Numbered from the stretch's first letter, positions 37,406 through 48,476 are shown. The stretch: DNA of 64,000 bases from Sphaerochaetaceae bacterium (GCA_024699225.1 JAILPZ010000009.1:1-64000), one strand, 5' to 3'. The notes: a model not told the origin generated them from the sequence alone. Numbers and translations: made by a program.

Positions 37406-39219
37406 TATCTTTCCTCGTCATTGCTCTTGAGCACAGCAAGGAAGGCACGCTGAGGGATTTCGACATTTCCGACAAGCTTCATGCGCTTCTTTCCTTCTTT
37501 CTGTTTTTCAAGAAGTTTTCGCTTACGGGTAATGTCTCCACCATAACACTTGGCGGTAACATCTTTTCTGTAAGCATTAATTGTCTCACGTGCAATTATA
37601 TTACCACCTATTGCGGCTTGGATAGGAATTTTAAACTGCTGACGGGGAATTTCGGTCTGAAGCCTCTCACAAATCTGTCTTCCGCGCTGAACAGCACCCT
37701 GTCTGAAGACAAGCTGGCTCAGTGCATCCACAGGTTCTCCGTTTACAAGAATCTCCATACGGACAAGGTCTGTTTTCTTGTATCCTGTCACCTCATAGTC
37801 AAAAGAGGCATATCCTCTGGATATGGATTTTAATCTGTCGTAGAACTCAAAGAGAACCTCACTTAAAGGCATGTCGTAGATAAGCTCTACTCGTTTTTCG
37901 TCAATATATGTCAGAGAAGTCTGTACACCGCGCTTTTCAAGACAGAGACTGATAATAACGCCAAGGTAGGTAGCAGGAGCTATGATACTTGCCCTTATGT
38001 ACGGCTCCTCAACGTAATTTATTCTCATGGGATCCGGATAGTCCATAGGATTATCCACATACAGCTCTTCTCCGTTCTTCATGTGAATAAAGTATCTTAC
38101 GGATGGAGATGTAAAGACTATTGAAAGGTCAAACTCCCTTTCAATTCTCTCCTGAACAACCTCGAGGTGCAGAAGACCGAGAAAACCGCATCTGAAACCC
38201 TGACCAAGGGCGGCACTGCTGTCCTTCTCATATACAAGTGAAGCGTCATTGAGCTTAAGTTTCTCTATGGCGGAGAGCAGTTCCTCATAATCATTTGAAT
38301 CAACGGGATAGATTGATGAGAAAACTACAGGTTTTACTTCTTTAAAGCCCTCACAGGGAGAAGTTGCAGGATGGGATGCAAGGGTTACTGTATCACCGAC
38401 TCTGATATCACTGATAGTTTTGATTCCGGCTATGAAGTAGCCTACATCTCCGGCCTCAAGAGTTTTTGTTCTGATTAAATCAAGCTGGAAAATACCAACT
38501 TCCTCAACCTTGTAGACAGCCTTGCTGTTCATGAACATTATTTCCTGTCCCTCGGAAACAGTTCCTTCAAAGAGACGGAAATGAACTATAACACCGCGGT
38601 ACGGGTCGTAATGGCTGTCAAAAATAAGGGCCTTAAGCGGGTCTTCTGCTTTTCCCGCCGGAGGCGGAATGAGGTCTACTATAGCCTCATAGAGATTATC
38701 AACACCAAGACCTGTCTTGGCACTGACCTGAACGGCCATGGAAGAATCAAGTCCAAGGTCGTTGTCAATCTGGTGCATGCATGAGGGAATATCAGCACTG
38801 GCAAGGTCAATCTTGTTTATTACGGGAATAATCTCCAGTCCGTGCTCTATGGCCATGTAAAGATTGGCCAGAGTCTGGGCTTCAACACCCTGTGATGCAT
38901 CAATAAGCAAAAGGGCACCCTCACATGAGGAAATTGCCCTTGATACTTCGTATGAGAAATCTACGTGACCCGGAGTATCTACAAGATTAAGCTCGTAGAG
39001 CTCTCCGTTTCTGGCTGTATACGGAACGGTAACAGCCTGACTTTTTATTGTAATTCCGCGTTCACGCTCAATATCCATGTTATCAAGGATCTGAGACTGC
39101 GCAGGACCACGGGAAGTTACCAGACTTGCCTTCTCTATAAATCTGTCAGCAAGTGTACTCTTACCGTGGTCTATATGTGCAATAATGCAGAAATTTCTTT
39201 TATGAGCAGAGTCAACCAT
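37405..39219 (-). CDS. lepA: Elongation factor 4
   Basis: IIAHIDHGKSTLADR, DTPGHVDF, VINKIDL, C-terminal LepA domain. Confidence 0.97.
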   Translation of the reverse strand: MVDSAHKRNFCIIAHIDHGKSTLADRFIEKASLVTSRGPAQSQILDNMDIERERGITIKSQAVTVPYTARNGELYELNLVDTPGHVDFSYEVSRAISSCEGALLLIDASQGVEAQTLANLYMAIEHGLEIIPVINKIDLASADIPSCMHQIDNDLGLDSSMAVQVSAKTGLGVDNLYEAIVDLIPPPAGKAEDPLKALIFDSHYDPYRGVIVHFRLFEGTVSEGQEIMFMNSKAVYKVEEVGIFQLDLIRTKTLEAGDVGYFIAGIKTISDIRVGDTVTLASHPATSPCEGFKEVKPVVFSSIYPVDSNDYEELLSAIEKLKLNDASLVYEKDSSAALGQGFRCGFLGLLHLEVVQERIEREFDLSIVFTSPSVRYFIHMKNGEELYVDNPMDYPDPMRINYVEEPYIRASIIAPATYLGVIISLCLEKRGVQTSLTYIDEKRVELIYDMPLSEVLFEFYDRLKSISRGYASFDYEVTGYKKTDLVRMEILVNGEPVDALSQLVFRQGAVQRGRQICERLQTEIPRQQFKIPIQAAIGGNIIARETINAYRKDVTAKCYGGDITRKRKLLEKQKEGKKRMKLVGNVEIPQRAFLAVLKSNDEER

Positions 39220-39228
39220 ACTCCAACC

Positions 39229-41241
39229 TTAATCTGTTAAGTCAGTGTTCTTTGGACCAATGGCCTCAAAACCAAGAAGTTCACGAACCTCAGAATCGTC
39301 AAGAGTTTCCTTGACCATAAGCTCCTGTGCAAGCTTATCAAGCTGATCCTTATGTTCGTTAAGGAGCTTTCTGGCATTTTCAAGACAGGATTTGAGGATC
39401 TTCTGAATCTCCTTGTCAATTTTCTCTGCTGTGTACTCTGAGAAATCCTTGTGAGTTGCAATCTCACGGCCAAGGAAGAGCGGCTCACCTTCACTTCCGA
39501 GAGAAATGAAGCCAAGGTCACTCATACCCCACTCTGTTACCATACGTCTTGCAATCTCTGTTCCCTGCTTGATATCTGAGCTCGGTCCTGTTGAGGTCTG
39601 GCCGCCGATAATTTCTTCTGCAACATAGCCACCCATTGCCATGGTAATGTGGCTGAGAAGTGTACTCTTCTTGTAGTAGTTAACATCATCCTCAGGCAGT
39701 CCCATCGTTACACCGCCTGCATTTCCGTGCGGGATGATAGTTACCTTATACAGCGGGTCAATGTCCGGCAGATAGTAGTACAGAAGAGCATGGCCTGCCT
39801 CGTGATAGGCAGTCATTTTCTTATCCTCGTCCTTCATGACATGGCTCTTCTTGGCAACACCGAGAACCATCTTGTCTCTGGCCTGCTCAAAGTCCTGCAT
39901 GACAACAGTCTTTCTCTTTTCTCTTGTAGCAAAGAGAGCTGCTTCATTAACAAGGTTTGCAAGATCTGCACCGCTGGCGCCCGGAGTTGCACGTGCAATT
40001 CTTCTCAGATCAACACTGCTGTCGAGCTTAACCTTTGCTGCATGAATCTTAAGAATATCTTCTCTTTCCTGAATATCAGGAAGGGTAATGGCAACCTGTC
40101 TGTCAAAACGTCCCGGTCTGAGAAGTGCCGGATCAAGTACGTCTGCTCTGTTGGTGGCAGCAATAACAATAACGCCGGATGTTGTATCAAAACCATCCAT
40201 CTCAACCAGAATCTGGTTAAGTGTCTGCTCTCTTTCATCATGTCCGCCGCCAAGTCCGCTTCCTCTGGACCTTCCGACTGCGTCAATTTCGTCTATAAAC
40301 AGGATACACGGTGAATGCTTTCTGCCCTGGTCAAAGAGGTCTCTGACTCTTGCAGCACCCATACCTACAAACATCTCAACAAAATCAGATCCTGAAGTAT
40401 GGAAGAAAGATACACCGGCTTCACCGGCAACTGCCTTTGCAATAAGGGTCTTACCTGTTCCCGGAGGACCTACAAGCAGGACACCGCGAGGAATTCTTGC
40501 ACCAATTTCATTAAAGCGCTTAGGGTTCTTCAAGAACTCAACAACCTCTTCAAGCTCGTACTTTGCTTCCTTCTGGCCTGCAACATCCTTGAACTTGATT
40601 TTGACATCCTTGTCCGTGAACTGCTTTGCATGGCTCTTTCCGAACTGCATGAGCTGGCCATTGCCGGAGGCGCTCTTCATGAGCATGACATAGAATCCGA
40701 TAATGAAGATCCACGGCAGAAGTTCAAGAAGGATGGCAAGAATGGATATTTCCTGCTCACTGCTGCTGATAGTTACTTCGTTTTCCTCGAGGAAAGGAAG
40801 CAGGTTACTGTCCTGCATGGGAATTCTTGTGTAGTATTCGTTTCCGTTTGCAACAAAATAAACTGTTGAATCAGCCTTAATGTCTACGCTTTCAATTGTG
40901 CCGTTCTCAACTGCGTTCTTGAATGTAGTATAGTTAACTTCAATGCTTGTATTTCTTGATGAGAAAATTGTGAACATGAACATAAGAAGAATGGCTGCAA
41001 ATACTGCAAGACCTATTCTGTTCTTATGAGAACCAAACGGTGAAAAACCGCCGTTGTTTCCGGAATTGGGGTTCTGGCTGTTATTGTTTTTGCCTTCCTT
41101 ATTATCATTTCCCTTACCAGGCTCAAGAGAAGCATCACGCGGATGCCAGTAATCATCACCTTTAGGAGCCTTCTTTTCAGGTTTTTCTTTAGGGGTTTCT
41201 TCGTTATTTATCTGATCATCTTTTTTGATTTCATCGTCCAT
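39229..41241 (-). CDS. ftsH: ATP-dependent zinc metalloprotease FtsH
   Basis: [24 protein letters not shown] zinc motif. Confidence 0.97.
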   Translation of the reverse strand: MDDEIKKDDQINNEETPKEKPEKKAPKGDDYWHPRDASLEPGKGNDNKEGKNNNSQNPNSGNNGGFSPFGSHKNRIGLAVFAAILLMFMFTIFSSRNTSIEVNYTTFKNAVENGTIESVDIKADSTVYFVANGNEYYTRIPMQDSNLLPFLEENEVTISSSEQEISILAILLELLPWIFIIGFYVMLMKSASGNGQLMQFGKSHAKQFTDKDVKIKFKDVAGQKEAKYELEEVVEFLKNPKRFNEIGARIPRGVLLVGPPGTGKTLIAKAVAGEAGVSFFHTSGSDFVEMFVGMGAARVRDLFDQGRKHSPCILFIDEIDAVGRSRGSGLGGGHDEREQTLNQILVEMDGFDTTSGVIVIAATNRADVLDPALLRPGRFDRQVAITLPDIQEREDILKIHAAKVKLDSSVDLRRIARATPGASGADLANLVNEAALFATREKRKTVVMQDFEQARDKMVLGVAKKSHVMKDEDKKMTAYHEAGHALLYYYLPDIDPLYKVTIIPHGNAGGVTMGLPEDDVNYYKKSTLLSHITMAMGGYVAEEIIGGQTSTGPSSDIKQGTEIARRMVTEWGMSDLGFISLGSEGEPLFLGREIATHKDFSEYTAEKIDKEIQKILKSCLENARKLLNEHKDQLDKLAQELMVKETLDDSEVRELLGFEAIGPKNTDLTD

Positions 41242-41291
41242 TTATATAACCTCTTTGAAAAAATATACCTATTTTAAACTAACTAGACAAG

Positions 41292-42635
41292 TCAAACGCC
41301 AAACTTAAAATAAAGTGTATGCTCAGCATTAAGATATCTGAGGGCCACACGGTTCCTGCCGCCAAAGATTTCTGCAGCTACTGCACATACACCGAAGCTA
41401 TCACAGATAAGGGGAACACGGGACCTTAGGGCTGACGGGATTTTCATGTCCTGAAGCAGTTTCAAAACTGTTTTCCTACCCTCTTTAAGAATTATATCAT
41501 CCCCGACTTTTACAAATCTTACGCTGAAAGAACCCTCTGACGGCAGTCTTATGTCTGTACTGCTCCCGGATTTTGAAAGTTCACAAATCATACCGGAGGG
41601 AAGGATGGTCTTTTCTCCCGGGACAAGCGGCTTACAGAAACTGTTAAACAGCAGATCTTCAGAAGCATCTGAAATAATGATTAAGGAGTCTGTGATACTT
41701 ACATGCGCTCCATTTGCACTTATTCTTCCGCTCTTCCCCAGAGATACTGTTTTTATAATTCTTGAGCAGAGTGTCTGCGGCATGCTCTTATAGCCAAAAA
41801 CATGGTCCCAGCAGCGGTACAGTTCCAGTGTCTTCTGAAGATCATTCATTTTATTAAAACTACTGATCTCAATTACGTTACCGGTACTTCCGCCTGACAT
41901 GGCCATGCAGAGATTTACGGCACGGTCGCGGATTGAAAGGATGCGTTTGCCGTAGTCCTCCATCACCGTCTTAAGGGAAGGAATAACATTTAAGCGTATG
42001 TCGTTGCGTTCATAATCCGGCAGTGCATTTGTACTGTCAGTACTCCATGAGAAACCCTGAGAAGCAACATAGTCTTCCAGGCAATCCCTTGAATAATCAA
42101 GAAGAGGCCTGATAATAACGCCGTTTTTCTCGCTGATTCCCCTGAGTGACGGGAGAGGTGCCTTTCTCATTATCTTCATGAGAACAGTTTCAATCTGATC
42201 ATCCTTATGATGAGCTGTAGCTATAAAATCAGAACCTGTTTTAAGTCTGAAATCTTCAAGTTCTGCATATCTTAAGCTTCTTGCAGCATCCTCCAAGCCG
42301 CCTTTTCTCCGGGAAGCCAGAGAAGAGACAGTGTTCTTTTGCAAATCTGCCACACTCAGCTTTAAACCGAGTTTCCTGCAGTTTTCCTTATTAAGAGTAA
42401 TCTCCCCTTCAAGTTCAGAATCAGTTCTGAGTCTGTGGTTAACATAAAGAGGGTGCACATGTTCCTTACCAAGGGTTTTAACACAAAGAATAAGAAGTGC
42501 AAGCGAATCACAGCCGCCAGAGAAAGCAACAACAAGATTCAGAGGCTTTTTAAAATCAGTTAGAAGCGTAACCGTGTCAGAGAACGCCCTTTCTGTTAAA
42601 TTCACGCTGCAGTTCCTCCACATCAGAACCCTCAA
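41292..42635 (-). CDS. tilS: tRNA(Ile)-lysidine synthetase
   Basis: AFSGGCDSLALL PP-loop; start uncertain (overlaps pth). Confidence 0.9.
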   Translation of the reverse strand: MRVLMWRNCSVNLTERAFSDTVTLLTDFKKPLNLVVAFSGGCDSLALLILCVKTLGKEHVHPLYVNHRLRTDSELEGEITLNKENCRKLGLKLSVADLQKNTVSSLASRRKGGLEDAARSLRYAELEDFRLKTGSDFIATAHHKDDQIETVLMKIMRKAPLPSLRGISEKNGVIIRPLLDYSRDCLEDYVASQGFSWSTDSTNALPDYERNDIRLNVIPSLKTVMEDYGKRILSIRDRAVNLCMAMSGGSTGNVIEISSFNKMNDLQKTLELYRCWDHVFGYKSMPQTLCSRIIKTVSLGKSGRISANGAHVSITDSLIIISDASEDLLFNSFCKPLVPGEKTILPSGMICELSKSGSSTDIRLPSEGSFSVRFVKVGDDIILKEGRKTVLKLLQDMKIPSALRSRVPLICDSFGVCAVAAEIFGGRNRVALRYLNAEHTLYFKFGV

Positions 42636-43137
42636 GAAATTTCACTGAAGCTTTCATGGCTAAATCGAGAGCCTGATTATAAAGCTCAGCTTTTCTCTCA
42701 TCCTTTTCAACCTGCAGGACGTGGTCTACTACATCCACACCTTCCTCAGGTCTTCCCACTCCTACATATATTCTTATGAAATCAGGACTTCCAAGAGCTT
42801 CTGAAATACTGTTTAAGCCTTTCTGGCCGCTGGAGCCTCCACCGCGTCTGATTCTAAGTCCTCCTACGGCAAGGTCCATGTTGTCACAGATAACGGCAAC
42901 TGAAGAGGCATCTTTAATTCTGAGATATTTAATTATATTACCACTTTTGTTCATATAGGTAAGTGGCTGAACTATAAGCCCTCCGGGAACAGTTGCACGG
43001 CGGTATAAACGCAAACAGCGCTTTTTCAGAGTTACCTGAAAAAACGCTGCAAGTCTGTCAGTTGCATCAAATCCGGCATTATGCCGAGTATGAGCATATT
43101 TTGTACCCGGATTTCCCAATCCGATTACAAACCTCAT
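42577..43137 (-). CDS. pth: Peptidyl-tRNA hydrolase
   Basis: IGLGNPGTKYAHTRHNAGF, PLTYMNKSG. Confidence 0.96.
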   Translation of the reverse strand: MRFVIGLGNPGTKYAHTRHNAGFDATDRLAAFFQVTLKKRCLRLYRRATVPGGLIVQPLTYMNKSGNIIKYLRIKDASSVAVICDNMDLAVGGLRIRRGGGSSGQKGLNSISEALGSPDFIRIYVGVGRPEEGVDVVDHVLQVEKDERKAELYNQALDLAMKASVKFLEGSDVEELQREFNRKGVL

Positions 43138-43415
43138 ACAATCTGGAAGTCTGCGTGGATAAGAGTTCCTGTCATGACATTTTCCTGGAGCTCTTTGAAG
43201 ATGCAGTTGTAGGTCTTTCCGTCAAGTTCTACTTCACACTTCATACCTTCAGCGAGTTTTCTGAGCTGAAGATCAAAGTCATGAGCGTTCAGATAAACAT
43301 GAAGGTTTCCGTCTTTTCCGTACATTTCTGCAGGAACAAAACCCTTGCGGACAAGTCTTCTTGATCCGGCTGAACCGAAATCTTCTGTTCTGAGTGTAGC
43401 TTTTACTGTTACCAT
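43134..43415 (-). CDS. rplY: 50S ribosomal protein L25 (short form)
   Basis: RKGFVPAEMYGKDGN, MTGTLIHADFQIV; adjacent to pth. Confidence 0.8.
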   Translation of the reverse strand: MVTVKATLRTEDFGSAGSRRLVRKGFVPAEMYGKDGNLHVYLNAHDFDLQLRKLAEGMKCEVELDGKTYNCIFKELQENVMTGTLIHADFQIV

Positions 43416-43518
43416 TATTTTCCTCCTACTCTCGTTCCTGTAAGGAACTACCATTGAAATCAAAATGACTATAGCAAAGTTGCCTTACAAAAGTCAAGTT
43501 TGCCATGTTTATAAAAAA

Positions 43519-43590
43519 CTGGGGAAGGTAGAGTCGAACTACCATCGTCGGAGCCAAAACCCGATGTCTTAACCGTTGGACCATTCCCCA
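43519..43590 (-). tRNA. tRNA-Gln (TTG)
   Basis: TGGGGAA/TTCCCCA acceptor; anticodon loop TTTTGGC. Confidence 0.93.
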
Positions 43591-43623
43591 AACTGTAGAT
43601 AATAGTACGGTTCAAAGCCCGAT

Positions 43624-44370
43624 TTAGTCAACTTGTACTGAGTATCTGGCACTTCCGCTTCCGCTTAAAAACAGACCTTCTGAACAGCCGCTCATGTCGT
43701 TGATAATCTCAAAGTCATTTTTAAAGCTCCACTTCTCAAAAGGAGAGAGATACATGGAGTAAAGCTCCTCACAGGAAGGCAGTGAAGGCAAGTCGGTTCT
43801 CTTATCCAGAACAGAGTAAGCATAGGCTGTACTTACTCCGCTTCCCTCAGGAATGGTTATCTCAAACCTGAGGTCTTTTCTCTCCTTCAGAGGCTTAACT
43901 ATCTCACCGCGCCCTGTAACATAGGCCAAGGTACAACCGTAAACAAAAAACGGCACATCACTTCCAACCTTAAGAGCTATTTCACTGAGGCTGGAAACTG
44001 AAAGAGAGGTTTCAAAGATTTTATCAAGTGCAAGTATTACCGAAGCTGCATCTGACGAACCGCCGCCAAGGCCTGCCTTGGCCGGAATGTGCTTTTCAAC
44101 TGAGATTGAAACAGATCCTGTAAGATTGCAGTATTCAAGAAAGGATACAGCTGCCTTGTAGACTGTGGACTTTTTCTCTTCAACATAGGAGTCAAGACCT
44201 GTTACAGAAACAGATACAACAGAAGAAGAACTAACAGAGACTTTTACAGTGTCATGCATGTTCTTTACTTTCTGGAAAAGAGAAGAAATTTCATGGTAGC
44301 CGTCTTCTCTCTTCTTTCCCACATAGAGACCTATATTGACCTTAGGATAAGCTTTAAGCGTCACTTCCAT
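43624..44370 (-). CDS. ispE: 4-diphosphocytidyl-2-C-methyl-D-erythritol kinase
   Basis: AYPKVNIGLYV, PAKAGLGGGSSDAASVI. Confidence 0.93.
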   Translation of the reverse strand: MEVTLKAYPKVNIGLYVGKKREDGYHEISSLFQKVKNMHDTVKVSVSSSSVVSVSVTGLDSYVEEKKSTVYKAAVSFLEYCNLTGSVSISVEKHIPAKAGLGGGSSDAASVILALDKIFETSLSVSSLSEIALKVGSDVPFFVYGCTLAYVTGRGEIVKPLKERKDLRFEITIPEGSGVSTAYAYSVLDKRTDLPSLPSCEELYSMYLSPFEKWSFKNDFEIINDMSGCSEGLFLSGSGSARYSVQVD

Positions 44371-45086
44371 ATACCAAGGCTCCTCAGTTTTTCTTCTGTC
44401 TTTTCCTGCCATCCCCTGTTAGCCTGAGGATTTCCCGGACTGGGGTGAATAATTGAAGAAACAGTTCTTCCTTCAGAGGCAGGATTTGAAAGTATTCTCT
44501 TCTCAGCGTACTTTCCCACACCAATGAGGTAGGACGGATTTACAAGGTTTATTACATTCTCAAGGTATCTGTCACAGAGTTCTTCCAGGCGTTTTCTTTC
44601 AGAGGCCGGTAACAGATCCGGTGTAGCATTTTTGGCTGTTGGGGTCGGAAGCAGAAATCCAAGAGGACAGTAGTTGAAAACACAGTAAGTATCTGCAAAA
44701 TCCGAGGCACAGGGATAGGCGCTTTTAAACAGACCCCAGAGCCTTTTGCCGCTGACCTCACTTTTTGGACAGTCAAGACCTAAAACAGGGCGGCCCGGAT
44801 GCTCTCTTTCAGGCTTTCCGATTTTAGCCGTACATTTTAGATAGTCCCTTACAGTCTCAACTTCCCCGAAAGGAACTCCGTTCTGCATCATGCCATATGG
44901 GCCCGGATTCATACCGAGAAACAGAACTGAAGCTGTGCTTTTTACATATTTTTCCAGGAAAAGTCTGTGGTTATCCCAGGCATAGGAAAGTGGATTATAG
45001 ATATAACCGTCAAATGAGAGTTCAAGGGCCGAACATTCATCTGAGAATGTACGTGTAAGTTCAATAAGGTCGGATGAAAAACTCAT
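44361..45086 (-). CDS. SMUG1-type uracil-DNA glycosylase
   Basis: GMNPGPYGMMQNGVPFGEV, VSGKRLWGLF, HPSPGNPQANRGW. Confidence 0.85.
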   Translation of the reverse strand: MSFSSDLIELTRTFSDECSALELSFDGYIYNPLSYAWDNHRLFLEKYVKSTASVLFLGMNPGPYGMMQNGVPFGEVETVRDYLKCTAKIGKPEREHPGRPVLGLDCPKSEVSGKRLWGLFKSAYPCASDFADTYCVFNYCPLGFLLPTPTAKNATPDLLPASERKRLEELCDRYLENVINLVNPSYLIGVGKYAEKRILSNPASEGRTVSSIIHPSPGNPQANRGWQEKTEEKLRSLGIWK

Positions 45087-45088
45087 AT

Positions 45089-45159
45089 AGGCGCTGCCAG
45101 GATTGAACTGGCGACTTCTACCGTGTGAAGGTAGCACTCTCCCGCTGAGTTAAGCGCCC
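45089..45159 (-). tRNA. tRNA-Val (CAC)
   Basis: CTACC-TTCACAC-GGTAG anticodon arm; GTTCAAT T-loop; GGGCGCT/AGCGCCT acceptor. Confidence 0.88.
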
Positions 45160-45171
45160 GAAATAACAGAG

Positions 45172-45987
45172 CTAATTATAAAGACCGAAGACAAACTTGG
45201 CAATTGCTTTTGCTACGCCGCTGTCGTTATTGGAGGCTGTAGTATACCTGGCTGCAGAGATGGCCTCAGGTACTGCATTTGCAACTGCAACAGATACTCC
45301 TGCTATCTCAAGCATGGGTATGTCATTATAGTCGTCCCCTATTGCCATGATCTCTGAAAGAGGCACCTTGTAATACTCACTTAAATCCTTAACTGAAGTA
45401 CCCTTTGTAAAGCCTCCTTCCATAATCTCAAGGAAGTTTGCTCCGGGATAGAATGAAACTCTCTCTTCATTAAGACCGGCCTCAAACAGAGCATCTACAA
45501 AGTTCCAGAGTTCTTTTTTGTTCTTTGCCATTGTAACTACTTTGTTGGTTTTTCTTGTTTCACAGAAGCTGTCAAAGTCTACAAGCTCACACTCTCTGCG
45601 GTACAGCTCTCTCTTCTGGGTATAGGTAAAGCCTTCCCTCTTCTCCATACACCATGAAGTTCCGTCAAAGAGAATAAGGTCCATGGAGCATTTTCTTGCA
45701 GTATCAATTATAATCCTGAGGTTTTCAGAGCTCATTCTGTGCTCCATGACAACCCTGTCGTTTTCGTCATACAGGGCACACCCGTTAAAACCTGAAACAG
45801 GTCCTGTTATTCCAAGATCCTCATAGACCATTCTGATTGCAGGAAGAAGACGGCCCGAGACCAGGACAAACTTTACGCCCTTTTCCTCCACTGCCTTCTT
45901 TATCCAGAGCCTGTTTTCGTCTGTGATTCTCTTGTCATCTGTAACAAGAGTTCCGTCAATATCGCAACAAATGATTTTTACAGCCAT
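45172..45987 (-). CDS. HAD-superfamily Cof-type hydrolase
   Basis: CCDIDGTLVTDD, GDDYNDIPML. Confidence 0.92.
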   Translation of the reverse strand: MAVKIICCDIDGTLVTDDKRITDENRLWIKKAVEEKGVKFVLVSGRLLPAIRMVYEDLGITGPVSGFNGCALYDENDRVVMEHRMSSENLRIIIDTARKCSMDLILFDGTSWCMEKREGFTYTQKRELYRRECELVDFDSFCETRKTNKVVTMAKNKKELWNFVDALFEAGLNEERVSFYPGANFLEIMEGGFTKGTSVKDLSEYYKVPLSEIMAIGDDYNDIPMLEIAGVSVAVANAVPEAISAARYTTASNNDSGVAKAIAKFVFGLYN

Positions 45988-46039
45988 GGTTTAATTCTAC
46001 ACAATTGAACAAACCCTGCCAATGTGAGAAACTCAAGTT

Positions 46040-47662
46040 ATGGCAGAAGCTCAAAGAAACGAAGAAGAAAAATTTATAGAAATTCATTCATGTGCTGCAG
46101 AAAACAGTACCATGAGTTTTCCTCTTGGAGCTCTCTGTATCAAAACAGCCATAAATACACACAAATTTGACTCATTTAAAGTTAAGGCCGCAGTTTATGA
46201 GAACTACGTAACCTACAACCCTCAGGAACAGGCAAGACTGTGTGCAGACAGAAATCCGGATGCCGTAGGTCTTTCCGTTTATATCTGGAACTACGAGTGG
46301 ATGAAAAGCTTTGCAGAAGAACTGCACAGCCTTAACAGCAAAATAATAATCTTTGCCGGTGGCCCGCAGGCTTCAGTCTACAGAACAGACTTTCCTTCTT
46401 ACCTGAGTTTTGCAGTAACCGGCGAAGGAGAAGTTACAACAGTCAAACTTCTTCAGCAGGCCTTTGAGGGCAACATAGTCAGGGAAACCGTTCAGGCCGA
46501 GCTGCCTGATCTGGATAAACTTGAAAGTGTATTTTTAACCGGACAAGCTGATAATCAGCTCAGGCAGACAGATTCAGTTTTATGGGAAATGACCCGTGGC
46601 TGTCCTTTCGCCTGTGCCTTCTGCTTTGAAAGCCGCGGAAACAGGAAGGTCAGAAACTTCCCCCTGGAAAGAATTAAAAAAGAGCTTTTTTATCTGCTTA
46701 AATTTGATATCAACAAAATCTTTGTTCTTGACCCGACATTCAATCTTGATATGAACAGGGCCAAGGAGATTCTTACTTTCCTGATAGAGAATGCCCCACA
46801 GGACATTCATTTTACCTTTGAGATAAGGGCTGAACTGATAGATCAGGAGCTGGCCTCTCTTCTTGCAAAACTCAACTGCTCGGTTCAAATCGGCCTTCAG
46901 AGTTCAGAACCTGAGGTTCTTAAGAACATAAACAGAATGTTTGACAGACAGCTGTTTGAGAAAAACATGAGATTGCTTTCAAAGGAAGGAGTTGCCTTTG
47001 GCCTTGATATAATAATCGGACTTCCGGGGGATAATCTTAAGAGATTCCGCTCCACAGTGGATTTTGCAGTTTCCCTTCAGCCGAGTAATATAGACTGCTT
47101 CATTCTCTCCCTGCTGCCCGGTACGGAACTTAATGAAAGACAGGCAGAGTTCTCTCTTGTAACGGATAACAGTGTTATGCGTAATCTTGTAAGCTCTCCC
47201 ACCTTCAGTGAGGACGATATAGAATCTGCAAAAGAGCTTGCCCATGCCATGGACCTCTTCTACACAAAGGGAGAATCAGATATGTGGATTCACTGCATTC
47301 TTGAAACTCTCAATATCAGTGCCTGTAATCTCTTCTCTCTTTTCTCAAAGTGGATGAAACAGACGGGAAGGAGCGAGGAAGAGGATATATGGATCCTTCA
47401 GGATGATTTTGTCACCTCTCTGTTTGAAAAGACCAGCAACAACAAACTCATCCCGGCAATCAAGAGTTTTATGGAACTTCATCAGGGCCTGTGTTATGTC
47501 AGAGACTGCGGAGAAAGCGTAACGCTTGAACTTTCATACACTCCGGAAGATCTGTCACTGCTGGACAGAATGAGTCTCAGTGAGTTTGTAAAAACGAGAA
47601 GAATCAAAAGGTGTAATCCTACTGTTGACCTTGATTACGACGGAAGCATAATAATCAGATAA
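46040..47662 (+). CDS. B12-binding domain radical SAM protein
   Basis: TRGCPFACAFCFES CxxxCxxC; N-terminal B12-binding-like region; IQLGLQS-like VQIGLQSSEPEVLKNINR. Confidence 0.88.
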   Translation: MAEAQRNEEEKFIEIHSCAAENSTMSFPLGALCIKTAINTHKFDSFKVKAAVYENYVTYNPQEQARLCADRNPDAVGLSVYIWNYEWMKSFAEELHSLNSKIIIFAGGPQASVYRTDFPSYLSFAVTGEGEVTTVKLLQQAFEGNIVRETVQAELPDLDKLESVFLTGQADNQLRQTDSVLWEMTRGCPFACAFCFESRGNRKVRNFPLERIKKELFYLLKFDINKIFVLDPTFNLDMNRAKEILTFLIENAPQDIHFTFEIRAELIDQELASLLAKLNCSVQIGLQSSEPEVLKNINRMFDRQLFEKNMRLLSKEGVAFGLDIIIGLPGDNLKRFRSTVDFAVSLQPSNIDCFILSLLPGTELNERQAEFSLVTDNSVMRNLVSSPTFSEDDIESAKELAHAMDLFYTKGESDMWIHCILETLNISACNLFSLFSKWMKQTGRSEEEDIWILQDDFVTSLFEKTSNNKLIPAIKSFMELHQGLCYVRDCGESVTLELSYTPEDLSLLDRMSLSEFVKTRRIKRCNPTVDLDYDGSIIIR

Positions 47663-48476
47663 CAGATTCTATAAACCAGTCCTTAAGGGATGTAAGTCTC
47701 TTCATAAATGCTGACGGAAGGTCAACAGATGTGACAAGAACATTTACTGTAGGCTTCTGGTTATAAACAACAGCAAGACCGTAAACAACAACTCCCTCTT
47801 CTGTCATAACTGCATCAACATACATATGAAGGGCATTTGCAGCAACACAAGAGAAACCCATATACTTCATGGTTTTGGTGTTTGTTATTTCCAGGAAGAT
47901 TTCATTTCCATATGCATAATACTCAATCTTGTAGACATTTCCGCCAAAGCGGTTGTCCTTAAGATATGCATATGAAGATGTGCGGTTTGGAACGCTGTCA
48001 TATACAGGATCATCTATTCTGTTTTTCTTGTTTGAAGAGGAGAGCATGTAAGCATCTGTAAAGAGTACCTCTTCCTCTCCGCCTGAACTGTGTGATCTGT
48101 ATGTAATTCCAACAACTGTTGAAATTTTTTGCATGGTGTTAAAGAGCTCAAGATAAATCTCGTCCTCTGTCATGCTCTTAAACTCATCATTATAAGGAAC
48201 AAATGAAACAAGAGCCTCAGAGAAGGCGTAATCCAGATCCTGAGTATCAGAAGCCATGTTGTAAGCAATTGAGTTTGCAGCAGCTAAGACTGCAGTCTTA
48301 TCACCTTTAACAGTGTATGCCTTAATGGTTTCTCCATTAAGAAGACTCTGAATTTCTTCTTCAGACAGACCGGGAAGAGCTTCCCTCAGTGAGTTGAGAC
48401 AGAATGCCGGGAATACAGCAAATACAAGTACAAACAGTAATATAACAATTCTTTTAATATGCATTTTTATTGACAA
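47655..48476 (-). CDS. Hypothetical secreted protein
   Basis: Signal peptide IVILLFVLVFAVFPAFC; no recognised domain. Confidence 0.6.
   Translation of the reverse strand: MSIKMHIKRIVILLFVLVFAVFPAFCLNSLREALPGLSEEEIQSLLNGETIKAYTVKGDKTAVLAAANSIAYNMASDTQDLDYAFSEALVSFVPYNDEFKSMTEDEIYLELFNTMQKISTVVGITYRSHSSGGEEEVLFTDAYMLSSSNKKNRIDDPVYDSVPNRTSSYAYLKDNRFGGNVYKIEYYAYGNEIFLEITNTKTMKYMGFSCVAANALHMYVDAVMTEEGVVVYGLAVVYNQKPTVNVLVTSVDLPSAFMKRLTSLKDWFIESVI

Noticed and set aside
39649-40693. Plus-strand ORFs of 221 and 201 aa
   Set aside because: Antisense to ftsH; shadow ORFs of a conserved gene.
45087-45137. N-terminal extension of the SMUG1 ORF
   Set aside because: Overlaps tRNA-Val; internal ATG at 45086 gives the conserved protein start.
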